64,000 nt of DNA from Astropecten irregularis (lineage: Eukaryota; Echinodermata; Asteroidea; Paxillosida; Astropectinidae): contig OZ020261.1 in the NCBI GenBank assembly GCA_963971285.1, forward strand, positions 2,976,001 to 3,040,000. The letters run 5' to 3'. The notes beneath the pieces are model-generated. The model saw only the letters and a program-made list of their open reading frames with translations, searched no databases and had not been told where the DNA came from. Positions 12,101 to 22,829 of the stretch are shown in pieces. The position numbers and the translations under genes are program-made. Positions within the stretch are counted from its first letter, which is position 1, and each line of letters opens with the position of its first letter.

Positions 12101-12308
12101 TTTACAACTTTGCAACTTTACAAATTTTGCATTACCAATGATTAGTTATTTTATTAGAGATGAATCAAAATAATTATGTTTTGAAGAATAAAAGAAGATA
12201 TTGCTGTAATTAAACATTTCTTCCCGATTAGAGGTTAAATTTAACTTATTAACTATACACTGACTAAAACATTTTATTTTATTCGTGAAATAACCATATA
12301 TTAATTAA
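9116..12308. other. AT-rich DNA with no recognised element
   Basis: About 3.2 kb with no domain motif on either strand. About 9,935-10,065 holds roughly six degenerate units of a 21-23 bp sequence containing gcgcgaagtgtatccgtca. The region 11,500-11,620 resembles 54,910-55,000 (shared pieces such as cctgtgaaaa…ttga and gaacatctgag), so at least part of it is an interspersed repeat. The open frames at 9,716-10,135 and 10,142-10,510 look like chance or repeat translations. Confidence 0.5.
11696..12004 (-). CDS. Unrecognised 102-codon open frame, lysine-rich
   Basis: I do not recognise the product. The frame is polar and rich in K, E, Q, L and R with leucines at near-heptad spacing (for example IAHLKQRLLLKINDKLKKKK), so a short coiled coil is possible. 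It ends in a lysine/arginine-rich tail. It is the only frame in this AT-rich region whose composition looks protein-like. There is a poly-A/T run in the middle, no clear promoter, and no neighbour that explains it. It could be one exon of a host gene, a relic, or chance. Confidence 0.2.
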   Translation of the reverse strand: MWFRCEIRMVAMTYDTWGRALNYSQREINVYHAQEDCIRKVAQEGIAHLKQRLLLKINDKLKKKKIHRLELKTCSNPLVELQKELFKQFRRLELDNKRRVKV

Positions 12309-12572
12309 AAAGCCGTATCCTCTTTGAGTGATCCCCCATGTACTGTGCCCAGGTTGCAGCATTGTTGCGTGTATCATTGAAACGATCCCTGGGGTGTGAC
12401 GGTGTGTGCGTGGTTTCATGGCTTCCGACTGCCAAACGAACAAAGATAGTTGACTATTGGGGTCACCACCAACATAGGGCTGGATGGCTCAGTTGGTAGA
12501 GCGCCTGTACGGTATTCAGGAGGTCGCCGGTTCGAATCCCGCTCCAGTCAATTTTTCTTTGTTCACTTTTCA
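12309..12572 (+). mobile_element. SINE-like repeat with tRNA-like segment at its 3' side
   Basis: The same unit, about 260 bp, occurs inverted at 54,638-54,897 with high identity. It starts aaagccgtatcctctttgag and ends tttgttcacttttca. The last third is tRNA-like (see 12,478-12,550). The first 165 bp is not tRNA-like. A fragment of the first part is at 24,205-24,245. Most tRNA-derived SINEs carry the tRNA head at the 5' end, so this order is reversed. There is no poly-A or simple-repeat tail right after the unit. Confidence 0.7.
12478..12550 (+). tRNA. tRNA-like sequence within the repeat (probably not a functional gene)
   Basis: The 73-nt segment begins GGCTGGATGGCTC and ends CTCCAGTCA. 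An internal promoter A box (tggctcagttgg, 12,485-12,496) and B box (ggttcgaatcc, 12,529-12,539) are both near consensus. The acceptor arm GGCTGGA pairs fully with TCCAGTC (one G-T). The D arm GCTC/GAGC is good. The anticodon stem CCTGT/TCAGG has one mismatch, and the loop ACGGTAT has C instead of the conserved T33. The T stem has one mismatch. With a second copy in the same repeat context, this is a repeat-borne pol III promoter and not a decoding tRNA. Confidence 0.6.
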
Positions 12573-12637
12573 ATGACATTTTATTTTAAATTTTTGGCTT
12601 GCGATATAAAGTTGCAACCAATATATGTGTAGAAAAT

Positions 12638-12702
12638 GATGATGATGATGATGGGTTCTTATATAGCGCCGGTATCCGCCTCTACTGGGCGCTCATGTTT
12701 AG
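12638..12702 (-). repeat. SINE/LINE tail fragment with (GAT)n
   Basis: A gatgatgatgatgatg run followed by ttcttatatagcgccggtat and gggcgctcatg. The 'tatatagcgc…gcgct' string with a trinucleotide run is a common tail of invertebrate SINEs, here in the reversed sense. It is short and has no head. Confidence 0.45.
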
Positions 12703-12870
12703 TCTACTGCATTAAAACCTACCCCAGATGGTTACTACGATATGCAAAGTCACCTGCGCCTATTTGCTACTTCGCTGAAAAGACATGACCAACCGAGGTG
12801 CACCCTGACCTCCCACAATGCGTACCGCCATAGCCGCCATGATCGTCCTTCTTTTCTCAGCGCCGCTACG
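12697..12870 (+). repeat. Left inverted end of a candidate DIRS-like element
   Basis: This block, including gttactacgatatgcaaa, cctatttgctacttcgctga and accctgacctcccacaatgc, reappears as its reverse complement at 20,460-20,590 with roughly 85-90% identity by eye. The outermost 50 bp (tagtctactgcatt…gatatgca) also match the reverse complement of 20,310-20,357. Together with RT-RNase H and recombinase remnants between the arms this fits the inverted terminal repeats of DIRS elements. Confidence 0.5.
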
Positions 12871-13080
12871 AAACGGACGTGTCCCTTGGGGCTCTCTCGA
12901 TTTTCGAGTTCCGTTTCTACGCTACACCTTAGATAAGCTGTTTGGACTTGATCACCACTTACAGCCTTTACCGCTCGATGTCTGTGTGCCAGCGCAGCCC
13001 GTGAATACTGCAGTGTCCAGCCCGCTGCCGTCCGCGGCCGACTTGTCCCAAGTTCGGGCTGTGCCGCGGTCGACCTGCCC
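12871..13080 (+). other. Possible 5' coding or leader part of the DIRS-like element
   Basis: GC-rich and open on the plus strand, continuing the frame that begins at 12,818. The translation is proline- and valine-rich, without a motif I recognise. Placed between the left inverted end and the nested LINE, it could be gag-like sequence of the DIRS element. That is inference from position only. Confidence 0.25.
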
Positions 13081-16000
13081 GCTCCCATTGCACGTACAAT
13101 GTTCGTTGTTTAGCGTGCAGGATCGGCAACGCTTCCATAATCACGCTCGTACATCACACACGGATTGTGTCTGCATTATATGCATACAGTACATTCTCTA
13201 CTGTACATCCGTACATGTATATACATGTGGTACCGACTTCGTATCATTACGACTACCCTCCAGTATTGCCCGACACTACCGAGCACAGCGCTCCACTGTC
13301 GGCGGGATCGGCGACTAGTACGCCACGTATAAGTACACCGCCACGGCCCAGACGGCCCCATGGCGCCACCATGACTCACGACATAGACAAACCGGTAACA
13401 AAATGTGAACAGTTGCGGTGGACGCACCATCCTGATACTCCTACATGTAGATCGCTTGCAGGAGACTCGTCTGGCTGATAGTGTCATGATCAGAGAAGCA
13501 AGCTACACGTTTTACTGTCAAGGGAAGTCTGCGGACAGACCAAAGGCAACATGGTGTCGCTTCGCTGTGAAGAACTTTTGCCTTACCTCTTCTACCGAGC
13601 CCCCTTCAACAGGCACAGAGAGAATCGTCCGTCTTCGCCTCTCAACATCAACTGGCGCAGTTCCTACCCTGTATTCCACCTCAGAGGAGAAAGACCAGTT
13701 CTATCAGGCGCTGGACGAGGCGATCTCCAAGATCCCCAGCACCGAAGGGCTCTACTTGCTGGGAGACTTCAACGCCAGAGTGTGGCGCTGACCATGTGGC
13801 CTGGCCCAATTGTGCATCGGCTCTCACGGAAGGGGCAAAATAAACGATAATGGTCAACGACTTCAAATGCAAGGAGATCCATCGGGTATCATGGAGACAC
13901 CCACGTTCCCGTCATTGGCACCAGCTTCACCTTGTCCTCACCAAACGTGCGGAACGTCCCAGTGTCCTCTTCACTCTCAGTTACCACAGTGCCCACTGCA
14001 ACACGGACCACTCCCTCGTGGCTAGCAGGGTGCGTGTAACCTCTAAGAAGCTGCACCACTACAAGAAGAAGGGTCGTCCACGCATCAACATCTGCTGTGC
14101 AAACGACCCAGTGAAGACAGCAGTTTGTCAGCGCCTTGCAGGATGCTCTCTCAGAGAAGATCCCCAGTGATGCCTCCACAGACTCCAAGTGGTCCCACCT
14201 CCGTGACTTTGTACAGCTCAGCCATCACCGCCTATGGCAAGAAGGAGCGTACGAGCACCGACTGGTTTGAGGCACATTGGGAAGAAATGGAGCCTGTGAC
14301 TGAGGCAGAGGAAACCCTCCTGGCCTACAAAGCATCGCCCACACCGAGCACACTTTACGCCCTCAGAACTGCCCGGGAAAATGCCCAGAAGACAGCCCGC
14401 AACTGCGCCAACACATACTGGCTGAAGCTCTGCAATAGCATTCAGACTGGGAATTTCGAGAGGGTTGTATGAAGGCATCAAGAAGGCGACTGGCCCCAGA
14501 ACCACCAAGACTGCCCTCCTCAAGTCCTAGACGGGCGAAGTCATCACAGATCAAGGTCAACAACTACACCGGTGGGTTGAGCACTACCTCGAACTGTACG
14601 CAACCCAGAATGTTGTCACTGACACTGCGCTAGATGCCATACCAGATCTGCCAGTCACGGAAGAAGCTTGACACACCACTAACCCTGGGCAACGCCATCG
14701 ACCGCCTCACTTGTCGGAAAGCGCGTGGATCAGACGGCATCCCTCCGGAAGTTCTTAAAAACGGGAAATCCGTGCTACTGAAACACCTGCATGGGCTCCT
14801 CTTCCTCTGCTGGGAACAGGTCCACATCCCCCAGGATATGCGTGTCGCCAACATTGTCACCTTGTATAAGAACAAAGGAGACGGGAGTCACTGCAATAGC
14901 TACCGGGGAAGCATTGTCGGCAAGGCATTTGCACGAGTCGTCTTGGAACGTCTGCAGTCCTTAGCCTCTCGCATCTATCCTGAGTGTGGGTTCCGGGCCG
15001 GCCGATCAACTAGATATGATCCTCTCACTACGCCAGCTGAAGGAGAAGTGACGCGAGTAGCAAATGCCACTCATCGATCTGACGAAGGCGTTTGACTTGG
15101 TCAGCAGGAGCGGTCTTTTCAGGAACCTGCGGAAGATTGGCTGCCCCCCACGGCCGCTGGACATCATCGTCTCGTTCCACGAAGGCATGCACAGCACTGT
15201 CCTCTTCAACGGGGCAACTTCGGAGGCCTTTCCAGTCAGCAGCGGAGTGGAAGCAAGGTTGTGTCCTCGCACCGACGCTCTTCAGCATCCTCTTCTCTAT
15301 GCTTTTCCAATACGCCTTCAGGGATTGCAACGAGGGAGTGTACATACACATCATAGCTAACGGAAAGCTGTTCAACATCGCTCGCCTCCGTGCCAAGACG
15401 AAAGTCATCGAGGTACTAATCCGTGTGCTGCTCTTCGCCGATGACGCAGCCCTGACGTCTCACACGGAGGACGGCCTTCAGCAGCTTGTCAGTCGCTTCT
15501 CCCACGCCTGCAAGGAGTTCGGACTGACAAATCAGCCTGAAGAAGACGAATGTCAATGGCCCAAGGACGCAGTCTCCCCTCCATCCATCACCCTGGAAGT
15601 TGTGGAGAACTTCACGTACCTTGGTTCCACTATCTCAAACTCCCTGTCATGGCTCGCCTAAACCAGAGGGTTTGGAAAAACGCAAACCTCACAGAGAAGA
15701 CCAGGTGGCGTGTCTATCAGGCGTGCGTGTTAAGCACTCTCCTATACAGCAGTGAGTCTTGGACAACCTACGCAAGGCATGATAAGAAACTCAACAGCTT
15801 CCACCTGAGATGCTTACGGGGCATCCTCAACATTCAATGGCTGAACAGGGTACCTAACACAGAGGTTCTGGAACGCGCCGGGATGTACAGCATACCAGCC
15901 ATTCTCATTGAGAGGCGCCTTCGATGGCTCGCCCACGTCCGGAGGATGGACCCAGGTCGCATTCCCAAGGACCTGCTCTACGGAGAGCTCACAGAGGGCT

Positions 16001-16375
16001 CTCGGCAGACTGGACGCCCTCGGGCTGCGCTTCAAGGACGTCTGTAAAAGGGACATGAAAATGACGGGTATCATCAACACGAACACATGGGAATGCTGCG
16101 CAGAAAGCCGCTCAGACTGGCGCCTCACTGTCAGGAAGTGTGTCAAGGAAGCCGAGGCGGTCAGAAATAAGAACTTCACGGCCAAGCGCACCAGGAGGAA
16201 GGAGAAACAACAGGAGCCTCAGCTTGCTTCGTTGTTTGTTTGCAGTAGGTGCGACAGAGACTGTCACTCAAGAATTGGACTCTTCAGCCACTCTCGAAAA
16301 TGCTGACTGACTCCTTTCCACTCCTGGAGTTACAACATCGTCTTTCGAAGACGGAAGGATGCCAAGGAGGAGATG
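13081..16375 (+). pseudogene. Family A LINE, duplicated copy 1 (with full 3' end)
   Basis: Plus strand. The endonuclease is cut at its start and first seen as DRLQETRLADS (13,450), then EGLYLLGDFNARV (about 13,755) and VSWRHPRSRHWHQLHLVLTK (about 13,890). Linker: SSAITAYGKKERTSTDWFEA (14,215-14,275). RT: LTCRKARGSDGIPPEVLKNG, NIVTLYKNKGDGSHCNSYRG (14,634-15,095), PLIDLTKAFDLVSRSGLFRN, VLIRVLLFADDAALTSHTED (motif C, 15,420) and ENFTYLGSTISNS. After RT: LRWLAHVRRMDPGRIPKDLL, and a C-terminal CxxC finger CSRCDRDCHSRIGLFSHSRK ending at the stop near 16,304. A short 3' UTR (to about 16,375) follows. Many frameshifts and stops; not functional. The first 2,648 bp are repeated at 17,187-19,850. Confidence 0.85.
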
Positions 16376-17186
16376 AAGGGATACGACATAAAGCATGCCC
16401 AAGCAGCCAAGGAGCGGGCATACAACCAACCATCGACAGTATCACGAGCTCCCTTCACACTGCAGGATAGCCACCAATGGTGACGACGCCGCAGTACCCT
16501 GAAGTATCCCAAGGCCCTTATCATCCCACAACCACACCGAACAGGTGACGGAAGTAGACCTGCATCAGTCCATCGCTCCTCAGTTATCGTACAACTCAAG
16601 CAGGAACTTGGGCACTCCACATCTGGCTTGTCTCTGCACGGCAGTGCAGAAACCGTGAGGCCATCTCCCCAGGGGATGCCGCTCCACCACTGTAGTCCCC
16701 CTGGATTAAGACAAGACCTCACGGGGAATAAGACCGATCGAAACATGTCAGTTCACATCACCCTGCCATATGCAGCGCGCATCTCCTGGCTTCTCGGCCC
16801 TAGCCTCGGACTCAATTAGCATCGCAGTCGAAGTAACGCAGCACATCAACCAACACCTTCTCTGGTCGATAAAGGAAGATCTCCTAACGACATTCACCCC
16901 CTGCCTGACATCAAGAGCCGAAACGGTATCACGACAGATCCCTCCCGGCACTACCTCACCAACATGCTTGTGCTACGTGCCGTCCTTGACGCCCGGCGAC
17001 ACTTCCGCGGACACGTCAAGGGAAGACGAACACTGGCCTGCTCCAATGACTCAACAGCTGTAGCGCACATCGACCACCAATGAGCCACGTGCTCCCCACA
17101 GCCTTGACCTGGCGGATCCTACGGTGGACCAAGTCAAGTCATCCACATCCGCTATCTTGTATCTTCCCGGTTGACAGGTGTCAACT
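16376..17186 (+). pseudogene. DIRS-type RT and RNase H remnant
   Basis: Plus strand, in shifting frames. The string HLLWSIKEDLL (about 16,857) corresponds to the end of the DIRS reverse transcriptase. About 130 bp later comes NMLVLRAVLDARRHFRGHVK followed by ACSNDSTAVAHIDHQ (16,960-17,080), which matches the pattern of DIRS RNase H ('INMLELxAVxxALxxF…DNSTxVAYINHQGG'). RNase H degrades the RNA of the RNA-DNA hybrid during copying. Stops and shifts make it dead. It is bounded on both sides by the two family A LINE copies. Confidence 0.6.
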
Positions 17187-19850
17187 CCCATTGCACGTAC
17201 AATGTTCGTTTGTTTAGCGTGCAGGATCGGCAACGCTTCCATAATCACGCTCGTACATCACACACGGATTGTGTCTGCATTATATACATACAGTACATTC
17301 TCTACTGTACATCCGTACATGTATATACATGTGGTACCGACTTCGTATCATTACGACTACCCTCCAGTATTGCCCGACACTACCGAGCACAGCGCTCCAC
17401 TGTCGGCGGGATCGGCGACTAGTACGCCACGTATAAGTACACCGCCACGGCCCAGACGGCCCCATGGCGCCAACATGAATCACGACATAGACAAACCGGT
17501 AACAAAATGTGAACAGTTGCGGTGGACGCACTATCCTGATACTCCTACATGTAGATCGCTTGCAGGAGACTCGTCTGGCTGATAGTGTCATGATCAGAGA
17601 AGCAAGCTACACGTTTTACTGTCAAGGGAAGTCTGCGGACGTACCAAAGGCAACATGGTGTCGGCTTCGCTGTGAAGAACTTTTGCCTTACCTCTTCTAC
17701 CGAGCCCCCTTCAACAGGCACAGAGAGAATCGTCCGTCTCCGCCTCTCAACATCAACTGGCGCAGTTCCTACCCTGTATTCCACCTCAGAGGAGAAAGAC
17801 CAGTTCTATCAGGCGCTGGACGAGGCGATCTCCAAGATCCCCAGCACCGAAGGGCTCTACTTGCTGGGAGACTTCAACGCCAGAGTGGGGCGCTGACCAT
17901 GTGGCCTGGCCTAATTGTGCATCGGCTCTCACGGAAGTGGCAAAATTAACGATCATGGTCAACGACTTCAAATGCAAGGAGATCCATCAGGTATCATGGA
18001 GACACCCACGTTCCCGTCATTGGCACCAGCTTCACCTTGTCCTCACCAAACGTGCGGAACGTCCCAGTGTCCTCTTCACTCTCAGTTACCACAGTGCCCA
18101 CTGCAACACGGACCACTCCCTCGTGGCTAGCAGGGTGCGTGTAACCTCTAAGAAGCTGCACCACTACAAGAAGAAGGGTCGTCCACGCATCAACATCTGC
18201 TGTGCAAACGACCCAGTGAAGACAGCAGTTTGTCAGCGCCTTGCAGGATGCTCTCTCAGAGAAGATCCCCAGTGATGCCTCCACAGACTCCAAGTGGTCC
18301 CACCTCCGTGACTGTGTACAGCTCAGCCATCACCGCCTATGGCAAGAAGGAGCGTACGAGCACCGACTGGTTTGAGGCACATTGGGAAGAAATGGAGCCT
18401 GTGACTGAGGCAGAGGAAACCCTCCTGGCCTACAAAGCATCGCCCACACCGAGCACACTTTACGCCCTCAGAACTGCCCGGGAAAATGCCCCAGAAGACA
18501 GCCCGCAACTGCGCCAACACATACTGGCTGAAGCTCTGCAATAGCATTCAGTCTGCCGCAAACTGGGAATTTCGAGAGGGTTGTATGAAGGCATCAAGAA
18601 GGCGACTGGCCCCAGAACCACCAAGACTGCCCTCCTCAAGTCCTAGACGGGCGAAGTCATCACAGATCAAGGTCAACAACTACACCGGTGGGTTGAGCAC
18701 TACCTCGAACTGTACGCAACCCAGAATGTTGTCACTGACACTGCGCTAGATGCCATACCAGATCTGCCAGTCACGGAAGAAGCTTGACACACCACTAACC
18801 CTGGGCAACGCCATCGACCGCCTCACTTGTCGGAAAGCGCGTGGATCAGACGGCATCCCTCCGGAAGTTCTTAAAAACGGGAAATCCGTGCTACTGAAAC
18901 ACCTGCATGGGCTCCTCTTCCTCTGCTGGGAACAGGTCCACATCCCCCAGGATATGCGTGTCGCCAACATTGTCACCTTGTATAAGAACAAAGGAGACGG
19001 GAGTCACTGCAATAGCTACCGGGGAAGCATTGTCGGCAAGGCCTTTGCAAGAGTCGTCTTGGAACGTCTGCAGTCCTTAGCCTCTCGCATCTATCCTGAG
19101 TCCCAATGTGGGTTCCGGGCCGGCCGATCAACTAGATATGATCCTCTCACTACGCCAGCTGAAGGAGAAGTGACGCGAGTAGCAAATGCCACTCATCGAT
19201 CTGACGAAGGCGTTTGACTTGGTCAGCAGGAGCGGTCTTTTCAGGAACCTGCGGAAGATTGGCTGCCCCCCACGGCCGCTGGACATCATCGTCTCGTTCC
19301 ACGAAGGCATGCACAGCACTGTCCTCTTCAACGGGGCAACTTCGGAGGCCTTTCCAGTCAGCAGCGGAGTGGAAGCAAGGTTGTGTCCTCGCACCGACGC
19401 TCTTCAGCATCCTCTTCTCTATGCTTTTCCAATACGCCTTCAGGGATTGCAACGAGGGAGTGTACATGCACATCATAGCTAACGGAAAGCTGTTCAACAT
19501 CGCTCGCCTCCGTGCCAAGACGAAAGTCATCGAGGTACTTATCCGTGTGCTGCTCTTCGCCGATGACGCAGCCCTGACGTCTCACACGGAGGACGGCCTT
19601 CAGCAGCTTGTCAGTCGCTTCTCCCAGGCCTGCAAGGAGTTCGGACTGACAAATCAGCCTGAAGAAGACGAATGTCAATGGCCCAAGGACGCAGTCTCCC
19701 CTCCATCCATCACCCTGGAAGTTGTGGAGAATTTCACGTACCTTGGTTCCACTATCTCAAACTCCCTGTCATGGCTCGCCTAAACCAGAGGGTTTGGAAA
19801 AACGCAAACCTCACAGAGAAGACCAGGTGGCGTGTCTATCAGGCGTGCGT
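17187..19850 (+). pseudogene. Family A LINE, duplicated copy 2 (3' truncated)
   Basis: Almost base-for-base repeat of 13,081-15,728, offset by about 4.1 kb. Both start with ctcccattgcacgtac and end with caggcgtgcgt, after which they diverge. Differences are few: single-base changes plus small indels (for example 10 extra bases at about 18,552 and six at about 19,101, cccaat-type). The copies share the same missing endonuclease start and the same internal lesions, such as the stop right after GDFNARV. Copy 2 lacks the post-RT domain and the zinc finger. It separates DIRS RNase H sequence (left) from DIRS recombinase sequence (right). Confidence 0.85.
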
Positions 19851-20230
19851 CTCTACCACCAAGCCTCGCCAACCATCGTCTAGGTACACCATTGCCCACT
19901 GGATCGTTGCAACCATCAAGTTGCAGGCCCAGACTGGTAATCCAGGCTGGATAAGCTAACCCAACAAGGCCCACGGTGCTAGAGCGGCCTCTGCATCCTG
20001 TTCCTACTTCAGGGGAGTTTCATTGCCTCTCCGTTTTCACCTCCTACATGAGGCATGTCTTGCAGAGCAACTCAACACACGGCAGGACGGTCCTGGCCCC
20101 AACAACTCTGCAACCAGGAGACTTCTCCTCAGCCCAACTGACACCTGGGTGAGACCCGCACGGACCCCCACCCAGGGTGCAGCTCTTAAGGGGTAATGTA
20201 CCACAATCGTACATGTGTTATTTTACCTCA
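19851..20230 (+). pseudogene. DIRS-type tyrosine recombinase C-terminal remnant
   Basis: One frame reads YTIAHWIVATIKL (about 19,885-19,925) and, after a stop, AHGARAASASCSYFRGVSL (about 19,970-20,030). The HxxR signature of tyrosine recombinases is present as H-G-A-R, in the context 'AHxxRAxAxSxxYFxGVSL' known from DIRS elements. I do not see a convincing catalytic tyrosine afterwards. DIRS elements use this enzyme, not an integrase, to insert circular DNA without target duplication. Assignment rests on this short match and on the RNase H remnant and inverted ends nearby. Confidence 0.5.
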
Positions 20231-20308
20231 ACTACGCTAACCTGGCTCATATCCACCTTCCACCTGACACTCCTCGTACCCAACCCGCCACCGGGATCCG
20301 CTGCCACT

Positions 20309-20636
20309 CTGCATATCGTAGTAACCGTCCGTCGGGGGTAGGTTGAATGCAGTAGACTCCCCTCCACCTATTGTGGGTTGGGTCTACTAGTTCAATACCT
20401 ACCCAGGCGGTTACGTCCCGCCCGTCCTCCCTACTCTTGGCCTCGAGGTTTTTAACTTCGAAAGGAAGAACGATCAAGGTGGCTATGGCGGTACGCATTG
20501 TGGGAGGTCAGGGTGCACCACGGTTGATCAAGTCTTTTCAGCGAAGTAGCAAATAGGCGCAGGGGAATTTGCATATCGTAGTAACTGTGTGAACTAGTGG
20601 ACCCGACCCACAACAGGTGGAGGACAGGTGGGGGAA
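20309..20636 (-). repeat. Right end of the DIRS-like element: inverted end plus internal complementary copy
   Basis: 20,460-20,590 is the reverse complement of 12,722-12,860. Internal to it, 20,310-20,357 is the reverse complement of the outermost left end (12,697-12,745). The pieces ctccacctattgtgggttgg (20,365) and ccgacccacaacaggtggag (20,604) are also inverted with respect to each other. DIRS elements carry an internal complementary region beside the right terminal repeat, which is the arrangement seen here. Confidence 0.45.
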
Positions 20637-22060
20637 TTGTTATTCAAATTCGCCCATTGTTATTTAAATTTACCCAATTTTAATTTTTTTCTGGTATTTT
20701 TTTTTTCGAGACTTTTTCAAATTTTGGATGGTTAATTTTTTTATGTATATGCCCATTGTTATTTAAATTAAGCCATTGTTATTTAAATTAAGCCATTGTT
20801 ATTTAAATTTAGCAAATTGTTATTTAAATTTAGCCAATTGTTATTCAAATTCGCCCAATGTTATTTAAATTTACCCAATTTGATTTTTTTTAAGGTATAT
20901 TTTTTTGGGTACTTGTTCTAATATTGGATTTTTAATTTTTATATATATATATGTATATGCCCATTGTTATTTAAATTAAGCCATTGTTATTTAAATATAG
21001 GAAATTGTTATGTAAATTTTCCAATTGTTATTCAAATACGCCCATTGTTATTTAAATTTACTCAATTTGAATTTTTTTCTGGTATGTTTTTTTTTCTTGA
21101 CTTGTTCCAATTTTGGATGTGAAGTTTTTTTTTATATGCCCATTGTTATTTAAATTAAGCCAATTGTTATTTAAATATAGCAAATTGTTATGTAAATTTA
21201 GCCAATTGTTATTCAAATACGCCCATTGTTATTTAAATTTACCCAATTTTAATTTTCTCAGGTATTTTTTTTTCGGGACTTGTTCTAATTTTGGATTTTT
21301 AATTTTTTATATATATGTATATGCCCATTGTTATTTAAATGTACCCAATTGTTATTCAAATTCGCCCATTATTTAAATTTACCCAATTTGATTTTTTTTA
21401 GGTATATTTTTTTGGGTACTTGTTCTAAATTTGGATTTATAATTTTATATATATATATGTATATGCCCATTGTTATTTAAATTAAGCCATTGTTATTTAA
21501 ATATAGCAAATTGTTATGTAAATTTAGCCAATTGTTATTCAAATACGCCCATTGTTATTTAAATTTACCCAATTTTAATTTTCTCAGGTATTTTTTTTTC
21601 GGGACTTGTTCTAATTTTGGATTTTTAATTTTTTATATATATGTATATGCCCATTGTTATTTAAATGTACCCAATTGTTATTCAAATTCGCCCATTATTT
21701 AAATTTACCCAATTTGATTTTTTTTAGGTATATTTTTTTGGGTACTTGTTCTAAATTTGGATTTATAATTTTATATATATATGTATATGCCCATTGTTAT
21801 TTAAATTTCCCAATTTGAATTTTTTCTCCGGTTTTTTCGGTACTTTTTCCAATTCTTTATATAATTGTTTTTATTTGAATTTATTCCATTGTTATTCATA
21901 TTAATCCCATTGTTATTTAAATTTACCGAATTAAAAATTTTGTCCCGTTTTTCCAGTAATTTTCAAATTTATTGAAATATAGCCATTGATATTTAAATTT
22001 AGCCAATTGTTATTCAAATTTATCCCATTGTTATTAAAATTTACCATATGAAAGAAAAAA
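20637..22060. repeat. AT-rich satellite-like array, left arm
   Basis: Dozens of variants of a short unit, cccattgttatttaaatt and ccaattgttattcaaatt, punctuated by poly-T blocks with ggtatttttttttcgggact and by (TA)n runs. Units form longer blocks, one of which is repeated about 326 bp apart (about 21,150-21,450 and 21,480-21,780). The unit occurs inverted in the array at 24,790-26,765. Open frames here are translations of the repeat. Confidence 0.85.
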
Positions 22061-22317
22061 ATCGGGTCCTTTTTCCAATTTGTTATATTACGATTATTAA
22101 ATGATTTTTGATCGGGAAATAGATAATATGCAAATTAGGCTTGCAGTGCTATTATTATATAAAGTTATATATCTATTGATATGATAATTGATCCCAGTTA
22201 TTTTAAATGTACTCAATTAAAAATCAATCAATTTTTTTTAATAAAAAAAAAATTGGGCCACGATTTTAATTTTTTTTCTCCCCATTTGTTATTTTTATTT
22301 TTTTATGCAGGAATCCT

Positions 22318-22829
22318 AGTTTCGTTGATGGATTTGCAAATCTGTTGTTATGTTCAGAGATATTCGTTGTTCAGGTTAAAAAGGCATTTTTTCCAGTATA
22401 TTGGTTTTTTTAGTTGTTGTTTATTAGATTTGTGACAAAAAAACTTGGGTTTAGTCATTTAGGTGGACAGCGAGGCTTAGCACGTCGCCCACGTCCGTTC
22501 ACGTTCATTCCGCTAACGTTCATTCTGCTGGCGCTAGCATCATTTCAATAGACTGAGTTTGGGGCACCGGTCATGGAGTTAAAATTAATTATGACTTTTT
22601 TAAATCTATGGGCACCCGGTCCGGTCGCGGTGCATGTGCAGGCATGCACTGCACGCCTCGCTGCCGCCGATCAGAGGCTGCTAGTATTAGTTTTTGTCTT
22701 CTTAACAATAAAGAATGTGGGGACTTGCAACGAGTCCACTTAACAGATTTGCAAATTCGGTACCGAAATTAGGAGTCAGAGGGCGTTTATGATATAGTTT
22801 CGTCGAATTCGTAGATTCGTTGCAACAGT
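22318..22829 (+). mobile_element. Interspersed repeat, copy 1 (MITE-like)
   Basis: Shares about 430 bp with 41,425-41,870 in the same orientation: both contain aaaaaggcatt, ttccagtatattggttt, attagatttgtgacaaaaaa and tcatttaggtggacagcgag. The right end, read backwards from 22,829, is actgttgcaacgaatct, which matches the left end of the second copy (41,381), so that string is probably the terminal inverted repeat. No coding capacity. Confidence 0.6.

Noticed and set aside
12478..12550. A functional tRNA gene
   Set aside because: Non-standard C at position 33, stem mismatches, and a second copy inside the same mobile repeat point to a SINE-like origin.
21113..21702. Open frames rich in Y, L, N, F and C that look like membrane proteins
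   Set aside because: Translations of the left satellite array; the same peptide recurs 326 bp later.
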